Shown piece after piece: positions 36,298 to 45,405 of a DNA stretch of 64,000 nt (its first letter is position 1; the number at the start of each line of letters is the position of its first letter). The stretch is from IMG/VR virus record IMGVR_UViG_3300030108_003091, positions 1-64,000 of that record; one strand, 5' to 3'. Under the pieces are notes generated by a model, which saw only the letters and a program-made list of their open reading frames with translations, did no database searches and had not been told where the DNA came from. This stretch comes from a virus. A program made the position numbers and the translations under genes.

Positions 36298-36605
36298 TAC
36301 CACTTCACCTTGTCAGCCCAATAAGCCGCACTCATTTTACCTTTTGCGATGTTCTTGCGGTGCCTTGATTTAAAACTTGCCCGCTTTTTCTTCATGCGAT
36401 CAGACTCACCTTTTTTGGGCTTGCCTGCTGTGCTGGCGCCTTGTTGACCAAACCGTATCAGCTTGATTCTGTCACCCTCTTGAGCCAATACAATATGGCT
36501 TTTGGTCGGGTGTTTAGGTGTGCGTTTTGGTTTGTTCACACCTTGAAGTCGGTGCTTTTTGATCAGCATCGCTTTACGTATTTGGTCTCGTTTTGACAGC
36601 GCCAT
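36297..36605 (-). CDS. Small basic head-associated protein
   Basis: 102 residues: basic throughout, with KLIRFGQQGASTAGKPKKGESDRMKKKRASFKSRHRKN and an end SAAYWADKVKW. The R-x-S-F-x-x-R-H-x-x-N...YWADKVKW pattern is typical of a short protein found beside portal genes in many podoviruses, probably a head or connector component. Precedes the two other basic genes on the same strand. Confidence 0.55.
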   Translation of the reverse strand: MALSKRDQIRKAMLIKKHRLQGVNKPKRTPKHPTKSHIVLAQEGDRIKLIRFGQQGASTAGKPKKGESDRMKKKRASFKSRHRKNIAKGKMSAAYWADKVKW

Positions 36606-36614
36606 ATCAAGTCC

Positions 36615-38348
36615 CTACTCTTGCCGTATCGGTGCGCCACCGCCAGCGGCTAGTGCGTCTTCGGGCTCGGTTAACGCTTGCTCTTCGGGGTTTAGTTCGA
36701 CGACGTTTTGGTCGAGTGCTTGTTGCGTTTCTGTTAGTGCCCGATCCGCACCGGCAGGCGACTGAGCACCTGCAATCATCAACTCTTGTTGCTGCGCGGC
36801 GGCTGCGCTCATTGCAGCATCCTTTGGCGGCATCAGTACGTTCTTTGATAGACCAATACCTTCGATTAGTTCTTCGGTAAGTCTGCGTACGTCAACGTGC
36901 GGGCTTTGTACAAGCATTGGGAGCATCTGAATCATAGACTCCAATACAACTGCGGGGTTGCGTTGCATTGGATGGTGTGTGGTCATTTCAAAGTCGACCA
37001 GTACGTCTGCGATTGAGTCCAATGTAACTGTGTCCCACCTACGTTCTCCTGTGACGCGTACCGTTTTGGGCTCACTCATGTAAAGCTTAGACAAGTAAAA
37101 AGCTTTCGCCGCCACGTCTTGAAGCGCGTCGTTGAGGTGTCCTTCGCGAGTGGCGAGTCGGTTCCGCATTTGGGAGTCGATGATTGCCATTTCGGTCGCG
37201 GTCCTGGCTCCAGTAACCTGTCCTCGGGCGGCTTCAGCAAGTGCAGAAATAAAAGCAGCATCGTCTTCCTGTCGAGCGATGAACTCTTTAACTCCCTGCG
37301 GTGAATCAGGCATCGGCATTGGGTAAAACAAAGTAGCTAAGTTTCTGATTGTTTCACTGTTCTCAGGCGCTACACCGATGAACGCTCCGGTAGATGACTC
37401 AACCGCTTTGTTCAAGTCCTCTTCTGTGATCCGTCCTGCATCGTACAGAATCCTCGGGATCATCAAATATGTGATCTGTTTCATGTGGCTGAGTAGATCG
37501 TTGACCGTTTGCTGTTGGTCAAGAATCAACTGCACTTCACTAAGACCGAGGCAGTCAACGCCAGAATGGTTCAAGCTGAACATCGAATAGGGAATGTAGT
37601 CAATCTTGTCTTGGAACACTACCGCGTTAGCTTGCTTGACGTAGTGCTGTACAATGTTCTTTTGTCGGTCGTAGTACTCCCATACCGTTACCCACTGAAA
37701 AGAGTCTCGTACCGTGTTCTTTTGGTTCTTTTGTGATCGGTCGAGCAACCAGCTTGGAAACCGATCAGGTTTGATGTCACCAAGTTTATCTGACTTGTAT
37801 CGGCCTGACTGCACACGGGCCTTGAACTCGGGCCAAGGCATCACTGTGGCTTCTAACCAATAACGAATGTCGTCTACGTCCCGCACAGTCATATCGAAAA
37901 ACAATGCGCTTGGGTCAACCACTTTGATGACGGGCTTGTCCTCAACACTGCTCCAACCAGTTTTGAAGATGCCCCGCTTACAAAGAACCGCGTCAATGAG
38001 TGCCGTAGCTGCGCGTCTACGCATTTTGTTCGACTGGAATACGTACTCCATAAACCCATTGATTGCTGGTGCTGCGTCTTCGCTCTGCGGGTTTCTTGCG
38101 TTTGCAGCCACAACGGGGTTGGGTCCAAGTAACGCAGAGACCGCCGTATCTGCGATGGCGTACACAAGGTTCTTTGAACTTAGTAGTGAGTTGTTTACGT
38201 CACCAATGTCTGAGTTTTCTTTGTTCGCAAAAAAGTCTCCGCGATAGAAACGTCGTGCGCGGTCAAAAGATTTCTTTTCGTTCTTTTGGTAGAACGAAAG
38301 GTGTTTGTCGATGAGTTGACTAAGTTTATCCATTGTTGCCGCTACCAT
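36615..38348 (-). CDS. Portal protein
   Basis: 577 residues. It has the portal order: helical clip region (LSQLIDKHLSFYQKNEKKSFDRARRFYRG), TGWSSVEDKPVIKVVDPSALFFD, WVTVWEYYDRQK, then the long helix QQQTVNDLLSHMKQITYLMIPRIL and ARGQVTGARTATEMAII, and a Gln/Pro-rich tail. The dodecameric portal forms the DNA entry channel. It lies between small head genes and the terminase on the same strand. The start at 38348 overlaps the previous gene by 23 bases; a second ATG at 38333 is possible. Confidence 0.85.
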   Translation of the reverse strand: MVAATMDKLSQLIDKHLSFYQKNEKKSFDRARRFYRGDFFANKENSDIGDVNNSLLSSKNLVYAIADTAVSALLGPNPVVAANARNPQSEDAAPAINGFMEYVFQSNKMRRRAATALIDAVLCKRGIFKTGWSSVEDKPVIKVVDPSALFFDMTVRDVDDIRYWLEATVMPWPEFKARVQSGRYKSDKLGDIKPDRFPSWLLDRSQKNQKNTVRDSFQWVTVWEYYDRQKNIVQHYVKQANAVVFQDKIDYIPYSMFSLNHSGVDCLGLSEVQLILDQQQTVNDLLSHMKQITYLMIPRILYDAGRITEEDLNKAVESSTGAFIGVAPENSETIRNLATLFYPMPMPDSPQGVKEFIARQEDDAAFISALAEAARGQVTGARTATEMAIIDSQMRNRLATREGHLNDALQDVAAKAFYLSKLYMSEPKTVRVTGERRWDTVTLDSIADVLVDFEMTTHHPMQRNPAVVLESMIQMLPMLVQSPHVDVRRLTEELIEGIGLSKNVLMPPKDAAMSAAAAQQQELMIAGAQSPAGADRALTETQQALDQNVVELNPEEQALTEPEDALAAGGGAPIRQE

Positions 38349-38676
38349 CCTGCATTTGATTCGCCATTGTTAGCGCACTTTGTATAATCTGTCTTGGTGT
38401 GCTTCCACCTGTTTGTGCCATTACAGTCGATGTCTGACCAGAACTCAGACCCATTTGACGGAGCGCTTTTTTCAACAGTTGATTTTGTTTCGACGATAGC
38501 GCGCCTCGCTCGATAAAACCAGATTTATCTCCGGTGGTTACAAACGCCGCTTTTTCGTCGGCAGACATGTTCTTTCGGAACATTGCGTCAAGACCGCGCA
38601 ACCCCCGCTTTAGCATGTTGCCTGATTGAGCCTTGAAGTCTTTACGCGCTGACTCGGTTTTGAAGACTTTGCCCAT
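38326..38676 (-). CDS. Small basic helical protein between terminase and portal
   Basis: 116 residues: KVFKTESARKDFKAQSGNMLKRGLRGLDAMFRKNMSADEKAAFVTTGDKSGF..., helical and basic, ending GSGNNG. It starts with a relative of the coupling sequence (GGAGGTGGGTGATG). Possibly a connector or assembly factor; no family recognised. Confidence 0.55.
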   Translation of the reverse strand: MGKVFKTESARKDFKAQSGNMLKRGLRGLDAMFRKNMSADEKAAFVTTGDKSGFIERGALSSKQNQLLKKALRQMGLSSGQTSTVMAQTGGSTPRQIIQSALTMANQMQDGSGNNG

Positions 38677-38933
38677 CACCCACCTCCACTAATAATGCGT
38701 GCAACGGGTTTAGGTACCGGCGCGTTTTTCAGATTTTTTGAGTTTTTGTAATCGACTATATTGTTTTGTCCGCGATCTGATTCGGCAAAAATCTTTACCT
38801 TGTGTTCAGGTGCTTCGACCAAAGTTTGTACAATATTGTTGCCTCGGTCGTCGATTTCGTACAGTTTTCGGCTATCGATAGTGCCTATAGTTGCAGCGAC
38901 GGCTTTCGTTTTTGTGTAGTCGTACAGTGCCAT
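38676..38933 (-). CDS. Small hypothetical protein after the terminase
   Basis: 85 residues: ALYDYTKTKAVAATIGTIDSRKLYEIDDRGNNIVQTLVEAPEHKVKIFAESDRG. Beta-rich and repetitive (RGNNIV, RGQNNIV). GGAGG before the ATG. Function unknown. Confidence 0.55.
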   Translation of the reverse strand: MALYDYTKTKAVAATIGTIDSRKLYEIDDRGNNIVQTLVEAPEHKVKIFAESDRGQNNIVDYKNSKNLKNAPVPKPVARIISGGG

Positions 38934-40601
38934 TTAGCCTCCAAATCGAGATACGGGTTTGTATGGGTTTCTGTAACGCATTTTCTCTGAATGCTTTATC
39001 TTGTCAAGGTCCTTGATTGTGACTTGACCCGGTACGTACGGCGATGATGGTACATCATTTTGTACTTTGTTGAACTTCCTTTTCGACAAAATATCAGCCG
39101 CCATAACCGCTGTTCGGGCTCGGTCAAAGTGGTGTGTCGTACCATCGAGACCTTTGGCTCGTTTCTTTCGGCTACCGTCGTAGTTTACGAGTTGGTGCAA
39201 AAGACCTCGACTACGTACTTCAATGTCACCTTGCCGGATCATGCGCACTAAACGCGCTTCTGCCTCTTGGATTCGTTTGTCTGTTGCGTACCAACCAGGA
39301 TGACTGCGATCCGTCCACAGTAAGTTCTTAGCGTTAGAGTCACGTAAGATAGCAATACACGCTGTTGCGTTAGATTCGACGATGAGCATGGCGCCACCGT
39401 AGTGCTTTTGCACCATGAGTAGTCGACGAGCAAACTTCGCGGGGTCCTCACGCTCTTCCCAAAAAGCTACCTCACGTCTTTCTTCTGCGTCCCATACAGT
39501 CAATGCGGACTTGTCACCTCGGGCACCAAAACCAGCAGGGTCAGCCGTGATGATATACTTGGTGTTTGGTTTGGGTGGGTCCAGTTCGTTGCACCCGTAA
39601 GATCCGACACCAGGGTCGTTGACTGCTTTTGCCAATGCAGGCTTGAGCACGTCCACCGGCATGACAGGGTTTAGTGAGCCAATCCAACCATCATAGGGGT
39701 CGGACGGATACTTAGACGTAAACAGTCGAGGATCACCCGCAAACTCTGTTTCAAGACCTAACCGTCTGAACGCAAGGTTCTCGTTGGTCATGCCAGGGTG
39801 ACGGGCTCTGTATGCAATCTCTGAGTCTGTGGGAACAAATCCCTCTGCGGGTACACGACAACTATCGTCGTCCCACCAGTTTAGGAACAACGGAGTAAAC
39901 CGACCCTTACCTTCCATGGTGGAGTGCCACATTTGTTCGTGGTGTGAGCCAGCCCGACCAGGAGTAGATTCCAAGATGACCCGTGCGTTGGGTCGTTTGT
40001 TGATTGTGGGGAAGATGTTGACCGCTGCTTTGCGCTGCCATTGTGCTTCACCAAACTCTGTGATGATGAGCCTATCAATAGAACGACCAACTGCGGGGGA
40101 GCGCCCACCTGCCGTGAGTACTTTAATGCCTCCACCGTGCAGGAAATGTATTTGAGTCGCCCCGGCCTTGCGGCCAGGGGCCAAAGGCATTCTTACGTCA
40201 CTTGGTAATCTATGATAGGCAAACAAGATTCGTTCGAACACGTCTTCGGCCGTGTCTTGCCGCTCTGCGATTAGCGTACCCTTTACACCGCTTAAATACA
40301 TGCAGTCTCGTAGTAAGAGCATGACGCTGATAGTTGTGATCTTAGCCTGACGAAACTTATTCACCATTGTCCAACGGTTGTTCGCATATGCGTGCAGTAG
40401 TCTTCGTTGTGTTGGTGTAGGGTTCATGTACCCTGTAGACTCGTCTTCTCGCACAATCTGACACATGGATACAAACGCGTCAGGTGTAGAAAACATGGCT
40501 TGTATCTTGACCATGTTGAGTCCGTCTACGTGAGCAAGCTTTGCTCCACTCGGTAAGCCTATTGGTCTTGAACCTTCAACACTTGCTTTCGCCTTCGCCA
40601 T
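38934..40601 (-). CDS. Terminase large subunit
   Basis: 555 residues. ATPase half: adenine-binding region YMNPTPTQRRLLHAYANNRWTMVNKFRQAKITT, in which the P-loop is the K-x-R-Q-x-K-(I)-T-T type; Walker B RLIITEFGEAQ; coupling STPG in VILESTPGRAG. Nuclease half: IITADPAGFGARGDKSAL, MLIVESNAT and THHFDRARTAVMAADI, giving the acidic residues of the RNase H-like fold. It packages DNA through the portal. First gene of the minus-strand packaging block. AGGTGG precedes the ATG. Confidence 0.9.
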   Translation of the reverse strand: MAKAKASVEGSRPIGLPSGAKLAHVDGLNMVKIQAMFSTPDAFVSMCQIVREDESTGYMNPTPTQRRLLHAYANNRWTMVNKFRQAKITTISVMLLLRDCMYLSGVKGTLIAERQDTAEDVFERILFAYHRLPSDVRMPLAPGRKAGATQIHFLHGGGIKVLTAGGRSPAVGRSIDRLIITEFGEAQWQRKAAVNIFPTINKRPNARVILESTPGRAGSHHEQMWHSTMEGKGRFTPLFLNWWDDDSCRVPAEGFVPTDSEIAYRARHPGMTNENLAFRRLGLETEFAGDPRLFTSKYPSDPYDGWIGSLNPVMPVDVLKPALAKAVNDPGVGSYGCNELDPPKPNTKYIITADPAGFGARGDKSALTVWDAEERREVAFWEEREDPAKFARRLLMVQKHYGGAMLIVESNATACIAILRDSNAKNLLWTDRSHPGWYATDKRIQEAEARLVRMIRQGDIEVRSRGLLHQLVNYDGSRKKRAKGLDGTTHHFDRARTAVMAADILSKRKFNKVQNDVPSSPYVPGQVTIKDLDKIKHSEKMRYRNPYKPVSRFGG

Positions 40602-40661
40602 TGCACCACCTATGCAACCATGGTATCACGGAAGTCGAACAAAGCACATTAGGAAGTAGCT

Positions 40662-40811
40662 ATGTCTATCGGAAGTGATGTTGCCAACACGACCCGCCCC
40701 AACAGGAAAGGTAGTGACGACGACAAAAAAGAAAGGCGCAAAATGCTCACAGTTACAATGGAGCAGTTGAAGCAAAAGCGGGACAAAAAGAAGTCGGGCT
40801 ACTCGAAATAA
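40662..40811 (+). CDS. Hidden 49-residue basic protein
   Basis: A short gene with AGGAAG six bases before the ATG, coding MSIGSDVANTTRPNRKG... and ending KKSGYSK. Residues 18-45 are strongly charged (DDDKKERRKMLTVTMEQL). It lies between the divergent packaging and capsid modules, where a small regulator or capsid accessory protein would fit. No family recognised. Confidence 0.55.
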   Translation: MSIGSDVANTTRPNRKGSDDDKKERRKMLTVTMEQLKQKRDKKKSGYSK

Positions 40812-40844
40812 CCTTTAAAGTTGTAGATTAAGTTACCCGTTAAC

Positions 40845-40873
40845 TTGTCAATATGCTTTACGTAGTGTAGAAG
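40845..40873 (+). promoter_or_regulatory. Promoter of the capsid operon (candidate)
   Basis: TTGTCA (40845-40850), 17-base spacer, TAGAAG (40868-40873). A palindrome AAGTTA / TAACTT (40830-40846) touches the -35. Leader of about 100 bases precedes the capsid gene. Confidence 0.45.
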
Positions 40874-40981
40874 TAATGTACGCACCCCCCAAGTTTGTTC
40901 GGGTAGCCGCAAGGTCCGTGTGGGTTGGTCAGGGCAGGCGGCGGTTGAATCGAACTACTTAAAATATAACTAAGGTGCAAA

Positions 40982-42055
40982 ATGTCCATTTCGACAGAAC
41001 TATTGAACTCCACCTTTGAGGATCTTCGTGGTCCTCTGGTGAACTCATTTGTTCGTAGCAGCGAACTGTTCGAAGCACTCGACAAGAAAGCGCGGATTCC
41101 CATGGAAGGCGGTACACTCATTGAGCGTACATTCTCCGGTGGTGCTCCTGCTCGCGGTGTCGGTATTTATGTTGGTGATGAACTTCTCAACATGACCCGT
41201 CGTCAAGAGATCCGTAAGTTTCAAATCGAGCCTCATCGACTTGCTGTTGCGATTAACATTCCCAAGAAAGAACTTCAGATGAACAGCGGTAAGCTGGCCA
41301 TCATTCGTCTCATCGAAGAGTATCCCAAGACTGTTCTTGAAGGTGCCAAGGCTGATATTAACTCTTACCTGCTCACAGGTACGAGTCGCGGTATCGTCTT
41401 CAACACTTCTGAGTTGTCTGGTTTGCTTTCTCTGAACGGTGATGTTTCTACCGGTATCGGTACAGGTATCACTCATGGTCTACTTGATTGGCAACCCCCT
41501 GCCAACCAAAGTGACAAGGTTCAGAATGTGACCAAGAGCAATAGCTACTTCCACTTCAACCAGTATGCCGACATCGGCACCTACACGACAGATGGTACTA
41601 AGACGCTTCGTAAGCTGTATCGTCAGTGTGCTCATTTTGCTGGTGGTCTTGGTAAGGGTCCTGACCTTGTTATCTTCGATGACGACACTTTTGCTAACTT
41701 CGAGAACGACAAGCTAAACAACGTGCGTGTCCAACTCGTAGAAGACAAGACTGAAAAGAGCACCATGCTCGGACTTAGCCTTGGAATCGCAGAAGTTCTT
41801 TCATCACTTGACTTGGACACTTCACTTATGACTTCGTCTGCAGCTACTGGTGCAACTTCTGCGCCTTCTGCTGGAGCAGGTTACATGCTCAACACTGACT
41901 TCATTGAGTTTGCAATGGCGGAAGCACCGACCATTAGCGAGTTCAAAGAGCGTGTTGGTGACCAAGATGTCGTGACTGCTGTGTTCACTATGCAAGGAAA
42001 CATGATCTGTACCAAGACTCCCGCTCAAGGGTGTGTTGCTGGAGGTGCCGCATGA
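40982..42055 (+). CDS. Major capsid protein
   Basis: 357 residues with the look of an HK97-fold coat protein of the podovirus kind: helical start (STELLNSTFEDLRGPLVNSFVRSSELFEALDKKAR), TFSGGAPARGVGIYVGDELL, RQEIRKFQIEPHRLAVAINIPKKELQMN, and a beta-rich end with TMQGNMICTKTPAQG. First gene of the rightward virion block, just where the coat gene is expected, though the scaffold-like gene is 7 kb away on the other strand. The leader has TAAGGTG before the ATG. Confidence 0.85.
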   Translation: MSISTELLNSTFEDLRGPLVNSFVRSSELFEALDKKARIPMEGGTLIERTFSGGAPARGVGIYVGDELLNMTRRQEIRKFQIEPHRLAVAINIPKKELQMNSGKLAIIRLIEEYPKTVLEGAKADINSYLLTGTSRGIVFNTSELSGLLSLNGDVSTGIGTGITHGLLDWQPPANQSDKVQNVTKSNSYFHFNQYADIGTYTTDGTKTLRKLYRQCAHFAGGLGKGPDLVIFDDDTFANFENDKLNNVRVQLVEDKTEKSTMLGLSLGIAEVLSSLDLDTSLMTSSAATGATSAPSAGAGYMLNTDFIEFAMAEAPTISEFKERVGDQDVVTAVFTMQGNMICTKTPAQGCVAGGAA

Positions 42056-42600
42056 GTAATCAGTTTTCATCCGGCGCTTCTGTCGTTGATGGTGAGGTTT
42101 CAAAAGATTGGCCTTTGTCTCAATATGATGATGAAGTCTATCCATTGGGAACTCGTCGAGTACAACTTGCGGACGAAGTAAACGCGGCTAACTCTACTCA
42201 CTACGGTGATCGGGAATGGGTCTTCGTTTACAACGACGAAACGTCAACTGACTTTGCGGAAGGTGACTTGATCAAAATCGATACAACGTCAGCTACTGTG
42301 TCAGAACGGTATGCACCGTTTCACGGGATCTTGTCTAATGCCGCAGCAACGTCTGCCGGTTTGATGCTAGGTGTTGCAGGTGGCGCAATTGCGGCAGGCA
42401 AGTACGGTTGGGTAGTCAGTCGTGGTGTTTGCGAGGCCAAGGGTGACGGTAGCGTCAACCAAGGCGAGTCGATTGTGTCTCACACTTCAGGTCAGGTTGA
42501 TACCATGGCTTCTGGTGAGGAAGCTGCAATCATTGGTGTTGCTCTTGAGGACGATGGATCTGCCGGTGACAAGTTCACCGTTAAGGTCTTCATTCCGTAG
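42052..42600 (+). CDS. Capsid decoration-like protein
   Basis: 182 residues from the ATG at 42052 (ATGA overlap with the capsid stop). Beta-rich: YGDREWVFVYNDETSTDFAEGDLIKIDTTSATVSERYAPF, then AAGKYGWVVSRGVCEAKGDG and a C-terminal AIIGVALEDDGSAGDKFTVKVFIP, the kind of small head-stabilising protein that follows coat genes. A strong terminator comes right after it. Confidence 0.65.
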   Translation: MSNQFSSGASVVDGEVSKDWPLSQYDDEVYPLGTRRVQLADEVNAANSTHYGDREWVFVYNDETSTDFAEGDLIKIDTTSATVSERYAPFHGILSNAAATSAGLMLGVAGGAIAAGKYGWVVSRGVCEAKGDGSVNQGESIVSHTSGQVDTMASGEEAAIIGVALEDDGSAGDKFTVKVFIP

Positions 42601-42624
42601 TCACTGACTTCGTGATACAATAAG

Positions 42625-42655
42625 CGGGAACCTCTCAACGGGGTTCCCGTTTTTT
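42625..42655 (+). terminator. Strong intrinsic terminator after the capsid genes
   Basis: CGGGAACC (42625-42632) and GGTTCCCG (42642-42649), 8 perfect pairs, followed by TTTTTT. It separates capsid from tail gene transcription. Confidence 0.9.
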
Positions 42656-42668
42656 CTTTGGAGGTAAA

Positions 42669-45347
42669 GTGAGCACTTCTCTCAAGTCAATCAGGCAGCA
42701 ACTATTGTCAATGCGCGCTTGGCATAGTGAAGGAAAAACGCTTGACAAGAAGATTAACGACGCTGTTAACCAGGCACTTGATAGGCTTGCAGGCGACGTA
42801 CCCGAAGCACTTGTGCCCGATGAACAGCACGTTGTTTTGCAACGCCCCTACACCACAGGACAGACTGGTGGGTACGTCGTACCTCATCCCACCGATAAAA
42901 GATTGCTGGTGTTTGTGGATAAAAATGGTTTGCCCCTTGATTCTGCTCGTACGTCAACTACTTGGAGACCTCGATGCACAGGTGAGTGGGACGGTATCAT
43001 GCACATTGAGGTCAAAGATCCGCGAGGTCGCTGGCATCGTCGACAATGTCGCGAGTTTTTTTACCTCACAGATACTCCCAACTATAGACTTTCGTTTCAA
43101 AACGTTAGGGCAACGGGCAAGGCTACATTTGGGCAGATTGTTGGCTATAAAGGTTTAGTAGCTGAAGCTGATGCGCTAAATAAATACGTAGTTGAAGGTA
43201 AAAAAGTTCTTAGACGAAACTATGGCTATGTCGCTACCCAAAAAGACAATGGAGTTGCAGAAGCTAAGTCAGTTGAAAAGTTAATCGAGAGTTTGTTTTC
43301 GAGAGAAGGTGATGCCGCTTTATCTAACTTGAAGGTACGTGATGGTGCGTCGATACAAGAACAGATCGCATTTGCGGAGAAAAACGGTCTGAATGTGAAC
43401 GAGTTGGACGAACAGTTTGTTTCCCAAGTATACGCAAGAGCACGAAGTACGGGATCTAAGTTTGTCACGTATAATGCTTACGGAACGGGTCCTGTGGTTA
43501 ACCACACACTCGAAAGAATATTTGGTGGAGAAGTCAGTTACGACAGCACGGTAAGATACGCGACGAGAGCGGTAAACAACAGGATTTATTTCCGTAACGA
43601 ACTAAGAACAGACGACTCTATATATACGAACGTTCAAAAAGAAATAGACTACACGGCTGAAGGTGCTCTCTCTAAAAACGAAAACTTTATTCTTAGTAAA
43701 GATTTGAACTTCGAAAACGAAGACTTTGAGTACCGACTAACAGGCGCTGTGAGACAAAGAGAAGCTGACAGCTTAAATCTACAAGGGAGAGTTTCGCGAG
43801 GCCCTGTAACAATACGGAACCCCGCTCGTATTTACATGGTGACGTTGGACAGACCTTGGATAAATAACACTGATGGTTACGAGGTAGAAATAAGCGCTAG
43901 CAAAGACAGTGCTGCATTGGAGGCTCTTGTAGAAGAAATGCGGAACATTGATCCAGAGTTGTACCTAAAAATAATAAAATCAGGTCTTTCGAAAGACTTA
44001 ATTTTCTTTGGCCACAATTCTGTGTCTGTTTCTTTCGAGCCATTAGAGTTTCGTATTTATCAGCCAGAGTTTTTTCTGCGCGACGACGTAACTGAACTGC
44101 ATGAGCCTGCAGTTGTTTATGATGAAACTGAGCAGCAAGTTTGGGCGATTGACACTGCTGGCGCTGATCGTGCTGGTATGCGAGATTTTCAGGGTGATAC
44201 CGAAGGTCGTCCCGTTCGTATGTATCGAGGCAGACATTTTCAACTGCCTGCCCCGACTGAAGCACCGAAGGTAAGATACAGTGCTGCAGCATCTTGGTTA
44301 GAAACCCAAGTTCGTAACACCGGGAGTAGCCCTACCCCCTATACCAAAGGCGGGAAAGCTATTATCACTAGTTCTGTTGATGCAGGACCTTTCTTTGGTG
44401 CGTTAAATCGAGGATCAGTAGAGTCGCTCAAACAAGGAACTTGGTCTATTTGCTACACCTACGTTTGGGGTCGACGTGACAAAGAGTGGCAGCAATCACC
44501 AAATATTGCACCAAATGGTCATCGAGGTATGTCGCCTGAGATTCAGATTAACTGGGCTCACCGTCAAGGGTTGGTCAGTTCTTTGGGTAGTTTGTTTGGC
44601 GGTCCAGAGACTTCAACGACAGGTATACATGATCCAACATGGGAAAGTGCGCCGTCGCCTGTAGCAACTGTATCTCTTAATCCTGCGTCGGTGCTTGCGG
44701 AAGGTGCTATTCAAGTACAGGCAACAAACATTGATGCAATGATGGGTTTTTCTGATCCTGGTCAGCACCGATTTGGTCGTACAGGTATGAGGTTGCGCTT
44801 CTACGTTTCGCACCGTGGGTATGGAAACAACCTTCCCGGCGGTCCTGATGGTGCTATGGCCAATACAGAAACGAATGACAAGTTTTATCTGCTGTGTGAG
44901 GTAGAACCGACTTACGACTTTTTCGGTGATAACCCGCAAGCAGGGTGTTCATTTTTGTGGACAGGTAACTGTTTGTACGACATAGAACGTCCGTTACGTC
45001 ACAGCACTGGTTATTACGCGTATAGGACTTATCCCGCACAAGATGCTCGGTATGAACTTGACCTGCGTGTTTCTCGGTTACCAGGAAAGCTTATAGATGA
45101 CCAAGATACTCCACCGATTCAACGTGACGCTGTTCCTGCTTTAGTCGAACTGGCAGCTTACTACGTAGCTTTGTTAGACGGAGCAGATCAAAGTGGTGCT
45201 CAAGTACACTTAGACAGGTATGAGTCGTTAACAAGAAAGTTTCGGGCTCGATACGCAAATCCCGCTAAGATTGTCGAGCCTACTTCGATTATCGGTGGCA
45301 CACCGTATCGGTCAAGATTTAATCTTTTCGGTAACTTCAAGTCTTAG
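42669..45347 (+). CDS. Large tail or neck protein with a possible inserted domain
   Basis: 892 residues from a GTG with GGAGGT upstream. The N-terminal 155 residues (ALVPDEQHVVLQRPY, DPRGRWHRRQCREFF) and the region after residue 455 (FRIYQPEFFLRDDVTELHEPAVVYDE, YAWIDTAG-like, MRDFQGDTEGRPVRMYRGRHFQLPAPT) read as one beta-rich virion protein. In between, about 300 residues of a different, helical and charged character (AQ-, EKNGLNVNELDEQFVS, GGEVSYDSTVRYATRAVNN) look inserted. The C-terminal 300 residues include a segment with AYYVALLDGADQSGAQVHLDRYESL, as in neck and stopper proteins. Likely a tail or head-completion protein. Confidence 0.6.
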   Translation: MSTSLKSIRQQLLSMRAWHSEGKTLDKKINDAVNQALDRLAGDVPEALVPDEQHVVLQRPYTTGQTGGYVVPHPTDKRLLVFVDKNGLPLDSARTSTTWRPRCTGEWDGIMHIEVKDPRGRWHRRQCREFFYLTDTPNYRLSFQNVRATGKATFGQIVGYKGLVAEADALNKYVVEGKKVLRRNYGYVATQKDNGVAEAKSVEKLIESLFSREGDAALSNLKVRDGASIQEQIAFAEKNGLNVNELDEQFVSQVYARARSTGSKFVTYNAYGTGPVVNHTLERIFGGEVSYDSTVRYATRAVNNRIYFRNELRTDDSIYTNVQKEIDYTAEGALSKNENFILSKDLNFENEDFEYRLTGAVRQREADSLNLQGRVSRGPVTIRNPARIYMVTLDRPWINNTDGYEVEISASKDSAALEALVEEMRNIDPELYLKIIKSGLSKDLIFFGHNSVSVSFEPLEFRIYQPEFFLRDDVTELHEPAVVYDETEQQVWAIDTAGADRAGMRDFQGDTEGRPVRMYRGRHFQLPAPTEAPKVRYSAAASWLETQVRNTGSSPTPYTKGGKAIITSSVDAGPFFGALNRGSVESLKQGTWSICYTYVWGRRDKEWQQSPNIAPNGHRGMSPEIQINWAHRQGLVSSLGSLFGGPETSTTGIHDPTWESAPSPVATVSLNPASVLAEGAIQVQATNIDAMMGFSDPGQHRFGRTGMRLRFYVSHRGYGNNLPGGPDGAMANTETNDKFYLLCEVEPTYDFFGDNPQAGCSFLWTGNCLYDIERPLRHSTGYYAYRTYPAQDARYELDLRVSRLPGKLIDDQDTPPIQRDAVPALVELAAYYVALLDGADQSGAQVHLDRYESLTRKFRARYANPAKIVEPTSIIGGTPYRSRFNLFGNFKS

Positions 45348-45376
45348 TTTTAGTATTTACTCCACCCTGTTATAGT
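45347..45376 (+). promoter_or_regulatory. Candidate promoter with extended -10
   Basis: TGTTATAGTTG at 45368-45378 is the same as in the 30.1 kb promoter, with TATAGT at 45371-45376 and TG one base before. The -35 region (TTTTAG) is poor, so an activator may be needed. It precedes the gene at 45406. Confidence 0.45.
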
Positions 45377-45405
45377 TGTTTCGCAACACAACGTAAGGAG
45401 ATTGC

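Noticed and set aside
40880-40970. tRNA gene
   Set aside because: GGTTGAATCGAAC looks like a T-arm, but no matching acceptor, D or anticodon stems could be drawn.
43137-44035. Intein in the 892-residue tail protein
   Set aside because: FGHNSV looks like a C-terminal splice site, but there is no Cys/Ser/Thr start with an A-block at the upstream border and no homing-endonuclease motif.
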